33,400 nucleotides of DNA from Alkalicoccus luteus (GTDB lineage: Bacteria; Bacillota; Bacilli; Bacillales; Salisediminibacteriaceae): NCBI RefSeq assembly GCF_012034335.1, contig NZ_JAATHJ010000038.1:1-33400 (forward strand), in the 5' to 3' direction. Position numbers and translations under genes: made by a program. The notes below the pieces were generated by a model, which had not been told where the DNA came from, ran no database searches, and saw nothing but the letters and a program-made list of their open reading frames with translations. Below, piece after piece: positions 16,206-23,198 of this stretch. Numbering within the stretch: position 1 is the stretch's first letter; every line of letters begins with the position of its first letter.

Positions 16206-17099
16206 TTACAGCAGGTCTTCCATGCCTTCCGGGGTTTCCAGATCGCCTGCTTCATTCAAATCGTCATAGCGGATATGAATGCGGAGAATCACTTCTTCAT
16301 TGGTAGATTGATTGGCAGCTTTCGCTTCGTAAAATACCTCTTCGAGCAGCGCATCCTCGTTGAATAAGTACCGGACATCATTTTCAACGGAGGCTGTATC
16401 GACCCCGTAAAAATCGAGCTCGAACAAGCTTCGGAACGCGTTATAAATTTGAGCATCCTGACCGAAGTAGCTCACTTCCACCGTGTTTGCAGAGGGGGTT
16501 ACAGTGAAGTGCCGCTCATTTCGTTCGAGAATATCCCATAAGTTATCGTATTCGGTGTACGAGAGCTCATCAGGTCCGTATCCGCTCATATCCTCCATCC
16601 ATCCAGCCCCGTCATGAAAGTACACGACGTTATCCACCGTATAGCTGTGAAAGTACCGAAGCCCCATGTCCTCGACTTCGACAAGGATGTGAGGCGGATC
16701 ATCATGGACGATCGTGTTATACATCAAAAGTGCGTCCTGATCAACAGTGGCGCCATCCTGATTGACGATAATATCCAGTGCGGTTTCAGACGTGTACGAT
16801 TCAAGCGACGCAAAGGCTTCCTCTGCATCTGTCATAAAGTGGCTGTCTTCAGCAGGCTCTTCGTTCTGGTCGAGCTCGTTCGTCTCAACGGATTCCGTCT
16901 CTCCATCTGCTTCACCAGCATCTTCCGTATTTTCATCGCTGTTTTCTTCCGGCTCGTCTTCCACTTCTTCCTGATCATCATTCACTTCCGCCGCTTCATT
17001 CTGCTGTTCTTCTGCACCGGCGTTGTTTAACTCGTCGTTATTGGCGCATCCTGCAGCTATGAGCAGACAACCACCTGTAATGAGCACCGCTTTTTTCAT
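16206..17099 (-). CDS. acidic lipoprotein of unknown function
   Basis: The 297-residue protein has a lipoprotein signal (MKKAVLITGGCLLIAAGC, Cys18 lipidated). A linker of about 65 residues dominated by E/D/N follows, then a globular domain of about 210 residues starting FMTDAEEAFASLESYTSETALDI. The repeated beta-strand pattern (ALDIIVNQDG, ALLMYNTIV, HILVEVEDMGLRYFHSYTVDNVVYFHDGAGW) resembles LolA/LppX-like or DUF6612-type Bacillus lipoproteins, but I am not sure of the family. Two adjacent ATGs (17102 and 17099) follow GGAGG; the second has better spacing and is chosen. The gene lies 64 bases downstream of the homocysteine methyltransferase on the same strand and upstream of the phosphodiesterase lipoprotein, which has the same architecture. 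Confidence 0.8.
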   Translation of the reverse strand: MKKAVLITGGCLLIAAGCANNDELNNAGAEEQQNEAAEVNDDQEEVEDEPEENSDENTEDAGEADGETESVETNELDQNEEPAEDSHFMTDAEEAFASLESYTSETALDIIVNQDGATVDQDALLMYNTIVHDDPPHILVEVEDMGLRYFHSYTVDNVVYFHDGAGWMEDMSGYGPDELSYTEYDNLWDILERNERHFTVTPSANTVEVSYFGQDAQIYNAFRSLFELDFYGVDTASVENDVRYLFNEDALLEEVFYEAKAANQSTNEEVILRIHIRYDDLNEAGDLETPEGMEDLL

Positions 17100-17163
17100 C
17101 ATGCCGCCTCCTGTTCTTTTTAAGGTTGACGAATGACTGGACATCCAAACATTGGGAAGGGAG

Positions 17164-18114
17164 TCAAGGACGGTTCGTTTCGGACTGCTGTCTGCGCCGC
17201 AAGGCTTCAAGCTGTCGGATTTCATCAGGGCCGGTTCGGCAGCAGCCTCCGATGAGTCCGGCGCCGCGATCGATCCAGGCTTCTGCACGTTCCTGAAAGG
17301 AAGCGACAGAAGAGTCGCCGTACCACTGATTGGTGGAAGCATCGTACTCTTCCCCGGAGTTTGGGTAGACGACAACCGGTTTGGCGGTCGTCTGCCTGAT
17401 GCGCCGGATGAGCTCCTCCGCATAGACAATCGGGGTGCAGTTTATGCCGACAGCCTCAGCAGCATCGGCCTTGTCCAGCATCGCTGCGCACGTCTCAATC
17501 GGCGTACCGTCGCTTATGTGAGCGCCGTCTTTACAGCTGAAGCTGAACCAGGCTCGAACGCCGGGATAATCTGCAAGCAGAGACGCAAGGGCTTCGGCTT
17601 CTAAAAGGGAAGGGAGGGTTTCACAAGCAAAGAAATCGGCGCCTGCGCGGATGAGCAGATCGATCCGGGGACGGTGAAAGGCCATCAGCTCCTCTTTAGT
17701 GAGGCCGTATCCGCCCCTGTATTCGGAGCCGTCAGCCAAATATGCGCCGTATGGACCAATAGAAGCGGCGACAAACGGCTTCGGGCGGTCCGTACCGGAA
17801 TAGGACTCCCAGAAGGCATCACGGGCATCGACAGCAAGTGAAAATGTCAGCTGAATCAGTTTATTTGCAGCTTCCGGAGAAAAACCGGCCTGCAGAAAGC
17901 CGTCAGGTACGGCCTGATAACTGGAGGTAATGGTACAATCAGCCCCGGCTTCAAAGTAAAGCTGGTGCACGTGCTTGATCATGTCAGGATCTTCTGCCAG
18001 TATTTTGGCCGACCAGAGCCGGTGATTCAAATCACACCCGGATTTCTCCAGCTCTGTAGCCAGGGCTCCGTCTAAAATGATGAACCCATTTTTTTGTATA
18101 ATAGACTTGATCAT
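17164..18114 (-). CDS. mmuM: homocysteine S-methyltransferase (YbgG/MmuM type)
   Basis: Makes methionine from homocysteine using S-methylmethionine or SAM as methyl donor. The 316-residue protein is a complete Zn-dependent TIM barrel: the N-terminal ILDGALATELEKSGCDLN, the ASIGPYGAYLADGSEYRGGYG motif, the ACETLPSLLEAEAL segment and zinc cysteines in GINCTP and IGGCCRTGPDEI. Length matches B. subtilis YbgG and E. coli MmuM. The ATG at 18114 has GGAGGG 8 bases upstream. It is divergent from the FosB-GNAT gene across a 91-base gap. No T-box or SAM riboswitch is visible in that short gap, so methionine control is not evident. Confidence 0.92.
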   Translation of the reverse strand: MIKSIIQKNGFIILDGALATELEKSGCDLNHRLWSAKILAEDPDMIKHVHQLYFEAGADCTITSSYQAVPDGFLQAGFSPEAANKLIQLTFSLAVDARDAFWESYSGTDRPKPFVAASIGPYGAYLADGSEYRGGYGLTKEELMAFHRPRIDLLIRAGADFFACETLPSLLEAEALASLLADYPGVRAWFSFSCKDGAHISDGTPIETCAAMLDKADAAEAVGINCTPIVYAEELIRRIRQTTAKPVVVYPNSGEEYDASTNQWYGDSSVASFQERAEAWIDRGAGLIGGCCRTGPDEIRQLEALRRRQQSETNRP

Positions 18115-18205
18115 GGTGATTCCCTCCAGATTTACTCTCTGCTGGTAATCATTCGCTAAAAAAGTTCAAATTCCTGCCTCACAGGAAAGAAAGGAGTCTG
18201 GAATC

Positions 18206-19084
18206 ATGATAAAAGGCATCAATCATCTTTGTTACTCTGTCCAGGACCTGAAAACCTCCCTCGCTTTTTATAAAGCCTTATTTGATGCCGACGTGCACGC
18301 AGTCGGGCGGACAACGGCATATTTAACTGGCGGCGGTGTATGGATTGCTTTGAACGAAGAAAAAGAAGCCGACCGCAGCGGCCTCCGCAGCTCTTACACG
18401 CACACCGCTTTTTCGGCAGATGAAGAAGACCTGGCCGTCATCCGCGCGAGACTGAAGCAGATGGGCCAGAAGCCGCTGGAAGGACGCACCCGGTCAGAGC
18501 GCGACAAAGCTTCCGTATACGTGGAGGACCCGGACGGCCACAAGCTTGAGTTTCACACCGGATCGCTGCAGGAACGTCTGGCTTATTATAAAGAAGCGAA
18601 GCCTCACATGACCTTTTTAGAGACGAAGTCTGTCGTTCGGGTAGTGGAGGAGACAGGAAGCAGGGAAGCGTATATCGATGATCTGATGATGGCCGATGAA
18701 AGCCGGGAAGCAGTGGAAGCGTATTTGCATAAAGGAAAGCTTTTCCGGATCGAAGCAGATGGCAATGTTGCAGGCGTGCTGCTGCTAGTCTCGGCAGCTG
18801 AAGAGTCGATGGAAATAGTGAACATGGCACTCCGCCCGGCATATCGGGGGAAAGGCCTTGGACGGGAAGCGGTGGAGCAGGTGGCAGCATATTGCAGCAG
18901 TATCGGCATCTCCAGGCTGATCGTCGGCACTGCAAATTCCAGTATTGGAAATCTTGCCTTTTATCAACGGACAGGCTTTCGGATGTATGATATCCTCCAG
19001 GCTTACTTTGACCACTATCCGGAGCCGTTTTACGAAAACGGTATCCGAGGGAGGGACATGGTGATGCTGGAGCGCTTTTTGTAG
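18206..19084 (+). CDS. FosB-type thiol transferase fused to a GNAT acetyltransferase
   Basis: Two domains in 292 residues. Residues 1-138 are a nearly complete FosB (fosfomycin-modifying, Mn-dependent bacillithiol transferase of the VOC family). The metal ligands His7, His66 and Glu115 are in place, with GRTTAYL, IALNEE, SERDKASVYVEDPDGHKLEFHTG and the C-terminal LQERLAYYKE. Residues about 140-292 form a GNAT domain with the acetyl-CoA motif YRGKGLGREAVE (213-224) and NLAFYQRTGFRMY (249-261). B. subtilis FosB is about 140 residues and stands alone, so the fusion is unusual. The frame is continuous with no stop or start signal between the domains. AAAGGAG precedes the ATG at 18206. Fosfomycin detoxification is likely for the first half; the acetylation substrate is unknown. 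Confidence 0.88.
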   Translation: MIKGINHLCYSVQDLKTSLAFYKALFDADVHAVGRTTAYLTGGGVWIALNEEKEADRSGLRSSYTHTAFSADEEDLAVIRARLKQMGQKPLEGRTRSERDKASVYVEDPDGHKLEFHTGSLQERLAYYKEAKPHMTFLETKSVVRVVEETGSREAYIDDLMMADESREAVEAYLHKGKLFRIEADGNVAGVLLLVSAAEESMEIVNMALRPAYRGKGLGREAVEQVAAYCSSIGISRLIVGTANSSIGNLAFYQRTGFRMYDILQAYFDHYPEPFYENGIRGRDMVMLERFL

Positions 19085-19099
19085 TGGTCTGAGCGGAGG

Positions 19100-19549
19100 T
19101 CAGCGCAGCGGCAGACTCGTCGTATCTTTAATTCGTCTCAGCGACAGGCTCGTCTGAATTCTCGTTCCGCCGAGCTCGTTCAGCCGTCTGACGAAGGTTT
19201 CCAGTTCGCGCCGGTTGCGGATCACGACTTTCAGCAAATAGTCGTATTCCCCCGTCAGGCAGCAGCATTCGAGTACTTCCGGCATTCGGGCCAGCTGCGT
19301 CTCAAGCGCCGTCAGTTCATCCGTTTGGTGCAGGTTCGTGCTCATAAACACAAAGCAGAGCAGGTCATAGCCAAGCTTTTCAGCGTTCAGAATGATCGTA
19401 GAGCGCTCGATGATCTGTTCCTCTTCTAATTTCCGCACCCGGCTTAACGCCGCCGGCGGTGACAGATTGATTCGTTTAGCGAGCTCAATGTTGCTGATGC
19501 GGGCATCCTCCTGCAAAATCTCCAAGATGTGCAAGTCCGTCTGATCCAT
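19100..19549 (-). CDS. Lrp/AsnC family transcriptional regulator
   Basis: The 149-residue protein has an N-terminal helix-turn-helix (IELAKRINLSPPAALSRVRKLEEEQII, about 20-46) and a C-terminal RAM ligand-binding domain (LECCCLTGEYDYLLKVVIRNRRELETFV). Such proteins usually sense amino acids. The ATG at 19549 has AAAGGGG 8 bases upstream. It is divergent from an EamA exporter, a typical arrangement in which the regulator controls an amino acid exporter. The 174-base gap holds repeated TAAATGA words that could be its operators. It converges on the FosB-GNAT gene with only 15 bases between. Confidence 0.9.
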   Translation of the reverse strand: MDQTDLHILEILQEDARISNIELAKRINLSPPAALSRVRKLEEEQIIERSTIILNAEKLGYDLLCFVFMSTNLHQTDELTALETQLARMPEVLECCCLTGEYDYLLKVVIRNRRELETFVRRLNELGGTRIQTSLSLRRIKDTTSLPLR

Positions 19550-19571
19550 GGTTCATTCCCCTTTCATATCT

Positions 19572-19663
19572 TCATTTATCTGCTAAAATCAATAAACCTA
19601 AATGAATAATATTAAATGAAAAGATCGATTAGGTTCCAATTATATCGTAATTAAGCTAAATGA
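19572..19663. promoter_or_regulatory. cluster of TAAATGA words between lrp-like gene and EamA gene
   Basis: TAAATGA occurs at 19599, 19613 and 19657, and its complement TCATTTA at 19572, in a very A+T-rich gap. An inverted CCTAA/TTAGG pair (19597 and 19629) encloses two of them. This is a candidate binding region for the adjacent Lrp/AsnC regulator. Confidence 0.4.
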
Positions 19664-19723
19664 CAAAATTATTAACAAATCATGCTACGCTTGCAGCAGA
19701 TGATTCTGAGAGGGGAATGGAGA

Positions 19724-20635
19724 ATGAAATACGTGCTGCTGCTCGTTCTGGCAAGCTTTTTCTGGGCGGGCAATTTTGTCATCGGCAAGGAACTGACCGC
19801 CTATGCATCTCCAGGAGCATTGACACTGCTCCGTTATGCGCTTGCTGTGTTGGTTTTGCTGCCGCTGGTCTGGTGGAAAGAACGTCAGCTGCTGCCGCCG
19901 AAAGCAGCGTTCCTGCCGCTGTTTCTAATGGGGGTAACGGGTGTCGTCCTGTTCAACCTGCTGCAGTTTTTAGCGCTCGCCAATACAACGGCCTCGAACG
20001 TGGGGGTGATTTCCACCTTAAACACGTATTCGATAGCCATTTGTGCGGTTTTATTGCTGAAGGAGCGTATTACTCTTATTCAGGCAGGCGCAATGATTAT
20101 TTCCTTTGCCGGTGCTTGTCTGGTGATTACGAGTGGCAGCGGGGGAGGCATGCAGGGAGTGCAGAGCGGGGATCTGTGGATGCTTGCTGCTGTTGGCGTA
20201 TTCGGGATTTATTCCGTTTGCAGCCGCTGGGCGACTTCCTATGTCAGTCCGATGATGTCCGTTTTATATTCGGGCATCATCGGTGTGGGCATTCTGCTGC
20301 CAGTAGAAGGGCCTTCTTTCGCCATTCACGGCGCGGACAGCTATTTTGTCGGGGCGGTTCTTTACATCAGCCTGATCGCTACCATTTTATGCATGGTATT
20401 CTGGGGCACCGGCGTAAAGTACCTCGGGGCGTTGACTGCAGGATTGTTCATGAATTTAAATCCGGTCTTTACGGTCATCCTGGCCTTTATTCTGCTTGGT
20501 GAACAGCCGGCTTTGCTTCAGCTTGGCGGTACAGCTATTGTCATTGCAGGGTGTCTTTTGTATTCATATGCTTCTATGCAGAAAAAGCCGGTCACTGTAC
20601 CGGTTCCGTCATCAAAACAACCGGCAGCGGAATAA
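19724..20635 (+). CDS. EamA/DMT family exporter
   Basis: A 303-residue membrane protein with ten hydrophobic segments in two EamA repeats. The first starts LLVLASFFWAGNFVIGKELTAYASPGALTLLRYALA, the typical DMT motif; the second starts LWMLAAVGVFGIYSVCSRWA and ends with FMNLNPVFTVILAFILLGEQP. Relatives export amino acids or other metabolites; the substrate here is unknown. The start at 19724 follows AGGGG at 9 bases; an earlier in-frame ATG at 19682 has no ribosome binding site and adds a non-family N-terminus. It is divergent from the Lrp/AsnC regulator and 68 bases upstream of the methyltransferase-like gene. Confidence 0.9.
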   Translation: MKYVLLLVLASFFWAGNFVIGKELTAYASPGALTLLRYALAVLVLLPLVWWKERQLLPPKAAFLPLFLMGVTGVVLFNLLQFLALANTTASNVGVISTLNTYSIAICAVLLLKERITLIQAGAMIISFAGACLVITSGSGGGMQGVQSGDLWMLAAVGVFGIYSVCSRWATSYVSPMMSVLYSGIIGVGILLPVEGPSFAIHGADSYFVGAVLYISLIATILCMVFWGTGVKYLGALTAGLFMNLNPVFTVILAFILLGEQPALLQLGGTAIVIAGCLLYSYASMQKKPVTVPVPSSKQPAAE

Positions 20636-20703
20636 AAGATTGGAATCTGTTCTTAGTATCTAGTAATATGATCTGCAAGAAGTCTTGTGCAGAGGTGAAC
20701 GAC

Positions 20704-21393
20704 ATGAACGGAACGGATCTGGAAAACATCGTCTTTATCGGCAGAACGATGGAGGAATATAAGGCGTTCTTTCAGCTGGAGGAGAAGGATCTCCAGGGCA
20801 GAAGGATTCTCGACTGTCCGGCAGGAGCGTGCTCATTTACAGCCGAGGCAGCAGCTGACGTCACCGCAGTGGACCTTGCCTACCGGTTTCCCGCGGACGT
20901 GCTGTACGAAAAGGGATCTCAGGATATTGACCGTGCGGCAGCCTTGATCCAGGGAGCTTCGAATCAATACGTATGGAACTACATAAAAGATGCCTCTGAA
21001 CTAAAACAGCGCAGAGAAAGGGCGCTGCAGCTGTTTACGGAGGACTACGAGCGCCGCGCAGAACGGTATGTCCAGGCACGACTGCCGGAGCTCCCGTTCA
21101 GGGACGATGCGTTTGACCTTGTCCTCTCCGCGCATTTTTTGTTCACCTATGCCGACCGTCTCGACTACTGCTTTCACGAGCAGGCTGTAAGAGAAATGCT
21201 CCGAGTGACAAGCTCGGAGCTGAGGATTTTTCCGCTGCTTGATTACAAAGGACGACGCAGTCGCTACGTGGATGATGTGAAACAGTTTGCGGAGCGGGAG
21301 GGCTGGCTGGCCGAGGAAATACCTGTATCATACGAATTTCAAAAAGGAGCAAACGTGCTGCTGCGCATCAGAAAGAGGGAAGATACTTGTTAA
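20704..21393 (+). CDS. SAM-dependent methyltransferase-like protein
   Basis: The 229-residue protein has the core of a class I methyltransferase: the glycine motif ILDCPAGACSFTAEA (35-49), the acidic strand end DVTAVDLAYRFP, and the motif IV/post-IV strand LPFRDDAFDLVLSAHFLFTYAD. The glycine motif has PAGACS rather than a full GxGxG, as in a group of Bacillus proteins that I cannot assign to a substrate. The ATG at 20704 follows AGAGGTG; the longer open frame overlaps the EamA gene and is rejected. It is probably cotranscribed with the exporter and ends at the hairpin at 21426. Confidence 0.75.
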   Translation: MNGTDLENIVFIGRTMEEYKAFFQLEEKDLQGRRILDCPAGACSFTAEAAADVTAVDLAYRFPADVLYEKGSQDIDRAAALIQGASNQYVWNYIKDASELKQRRERALQLFTEDYERRAERYVQARLPELPFRDDAFDLVLSAHFLFTYADRLDYCFHEQAVREMLRVTSSELRIFPLLDYKGRRSRYVDDVKQFAEREGWLAEEIPVSYEFQKGANVLLRIRKREDTC

Positions 21394-21425
21394 GCAGGGA
21401 GGCCACCGCTCTTCAAATGTAAATA

Positions 21426-21456
21426 AGAAGCTTCCGGCAGAATTCCGGAAGCTTCT
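21426..21456 (+). terminator. terminator-like hairpin, left 31-bp direct repeat
   Basis: AGAAGCTTCCGG pairs with CCGGAAGCTTCT around a 7-base loop, 33 bases after the methyltransferase-like gene. It lacks a T-run here because the repeat element starts at once with CAGAG. An identical copy in the same orientation lies at 22107-22137. Confidence 0.8.
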
Positions 21457-22106
21457 CAGAGTGTGGATAAAGTCATTTTAAGTGAATAACGTTGCATCTG
21501 CCTGTATCTGCGGACACTCGCTTTCCGGAGGGAACGGGCTCAGCTAACCACTTCCTCCTGCTGTCGGAAGCGATGGATCTTCGCCTCGTTCTGATCCTCC
21601 AGGAGTCGAGGTCCTCCGATGTCGGCAGCTGGCAGTGCGTTTCACGTGCCTGGTTAGGACTTCACGATAAGCTTTCATACAGATAGAACCTTCCCAATAA
21701 AACGTTTCGATGTTAAATAGGGATGTCAGTCCTTCATCGAATTCATGATAAACGTAAAAAAACAGTCGAGTCTGCCTAGTGGGAAGTTGTTTTCCACGAA
21801 GCAGAGCCGTTTCCCCGATGTGTCCGGCGGAGACGCCAGTGGAAGTCGCCCAGCCTGAAGATTCAGTGCCGTTCAGATCTGCGAACGGCATAAACGCACG
21901 AGCGGAGCCGGACCGGGTCTTAAAGGCTTCTCGCGAGAAGCATGTGTCCGAGTGAAGCCGCGCCATCTTACGTGCCTTTCTTCCCTTCATACAGGGGGTC
22001 ACCCTGAGAAATAGCTGAAGGCCAGCCCACGGCAGGCTCGGTAAACAGAGGGGAAATACAACCAAACGAATAAACATGTAAGTTATAATACTTTTTCAAC
22101 AACCTG
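21457..22106 (+). mobile_element. 650-bp non-coding repeat element, copy A
   Basis: Copy B lies inverted at 32785 to the window end and matches along almost its whole length with scattered substitutions and small indels. Copy A is flanked by identical 31-bp direct repeats. Its ends are imperfect inverted repeats: CAGAGTGTGGATAAAGT at the left and CAGGTTGTTGAAAAAGT read inward from the right. It contains a perfect palindrome GCTTCTCGCGAGAAGC (21926-21941) and an 8-bp stem TGCCGTTC/GAACGGCA (21867-21890). No transposase is present. A 177-codon minus frame (21544-22077) has no ribosome binding site and reads as a shadow. Interpreted as a non-autonomous insertion. Confidence 0.75.
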
Positions 22107-22141
22107 AGAAGCTTCCGGCAGAATTCCGGAAGCTTCTTTTC
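22107..22141 (+). terminator. terminator hairpin, right 31-bp direct repeat
   Basis: Same 31 bases as 21426-21456, here followed by TTTTCGTTTT. This is probably the original terminator of the methyltransferase-like gene, now separated from it by the insertion. Confidence 0.8.
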
Positions 22142-22259
22142 GTTTTAAGGCAGTGAGGAAGCTGCTGTGGGTTTTTTAACAGAAGCGGAGCGCGGGTCGA
22201 CTAAAGCACGTATAAGAAAATCGAATTGGCGCCCGAGTTTGCTTCTCCTTCGCTGGAAT

Positions 22260-23108
22260 TTACGTTACTGGAATCCAGATCTCGCTCTCATAATCCCCCT
22301 GATACGGGTCTCCCTCTGTGCTGTATACTTCCAGCTCAGGACCGCCGGCGTGCTCATAGCCGGTTGCCGGAAACCACTCAGAAAAAATACGTTCCCATAC
22401 CGGCGGCATAGCGTGCGGCATGGCACCTCGAACAGGGAAAACGGCCCACTGATGCGGAGGGATTTCCGCAACGGTCCAACTCGAATCCGGCTGATGTTCT
22501 CCTTCTACAGCGATCATATACGTGAGCTGATCACCCTCCGTATGCATGCAAATACCGAGCACTCCCAGTTCGCCGGCCAGATGATCGAATGTATCGATCC
22601 AGCCTTCTTCGTGAGCTTCGCGCCAGAAAGCAGAAATATCGCGGTGATGCTGACCGTTCTGAAGCGAGGTGACAACTTTCTTTCCAGAAACCAGTTGTTT
22701 TTCGTGTGTGACAACTTTGTAATTCAATTCAACCGCTCCTTTCAATTGAAGATGAAAAGAAAGTTTTGGGTACGCCTTTAGTGGATGGGGCTGAACGCGA
22801 ACGCTGGACGGGGGAATGCCGTGCAGGGTTTTAAATGCTTTGGAAAACGACTCAGGTGTTTCGTAGCCATATTCCCACGACAGGTCTGTGATCGATCTGC
22901 TGCTTGCCTGCAGTTCCTGAGCTGCCAATGTCAGCCGGCGATTGCGAATATATTCTTGCAGCGTAAAGCCGGTGAGGATTTGAAACATTCGCTGATAATG
23001 GAACGAAGACAGACCGGCAGCTGCAGCAATATCCTCTGATTTGATTTTTCCGGGCAGCAGTTCCTCAATCAGATCAAGACTCTGCTGTATCGCTTTCAAG
23101 CCTTCCAT
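22260..23108 (-). CDS. AraC-family regulator with GyrI-like effector domain
   Basis: The 282-residue protein has two AraC-type helix-turn-helix motifs (residues about 8-105: EDIAAAAGLSSFHYQRMFQILTGFTLQEYIRNRRLTLAAQEL and ITDLSWEYGYETPESFSKAFKTLHGIPPSSVR). A C-terminal GyrI-like/effector domain follows (about 125-282, ending GGPELEVYSTEGDPYQGDYESEIWIPVT), which binds drugs or other small amphipathic molecules in Rob/BmrR-like proteins. The ATG at 23108 has AAAGGAGGG upstream. It lies 90 bases downstream of the multidrug exporter on the same strand and may be cotranscribed with it. No clear terminator follows before the repeat element. Confidence 0.9.
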   Translation of the reverse strand: MEGLKAIQQSLDLIEELLPGKIKSEDIAAAAGLSSFHYQRMFQILTGFTLQEYIRNRRLTLAAQELQASSRSITDLSWEYGYETPESFSKAFKTLHGIPPSSVRVQPHPLKAYPKLSFHLQLKGAVELNYKVVTHEKQLVSGKKVVTSLQNGQHHRDISAFWREAHEEGWIDTFDHLAGELGVLGICMHTEGDQLTYMIAVEGEHQPDSSWTVAEIPPHQWAVFPVRGAMPHAMPPVWERIFSEWFPATGYEHAGGPELEVYSTEGDPYQGDYESEIWIPVT

Positions 23109-23198
23109 GGAGACCCTCCTTTCTTTTCTAACCTTAGTGTACGGAAGCGGAATGAAAGCTGCCGGTCATATTGTGCGCGTTTGGAACAGGGCGCCTCA

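Noticed and set aside
18115-18205. T-box or SAM riboswitch for the homocysteine methyltransferase
   Set aside because: The 91-base gap is too short and has no such motif.
19660-20502. 280-codon plus-strand frame
   Set aside because: Overlaps the EamA exporter in another frame; its product is Cys/Arg/Ser-rich and unlike any family.
21544-22077. 177-codon minus-strand frame in repeat copy A, with a similar frame at 32814-33173 in copy B
   Set aside because: Neither has a ribosome binding site, lengths differ, and the protein has no domain features. Frame similarity follows from DNA similarity. Such products are probably spurious hypotheticals.
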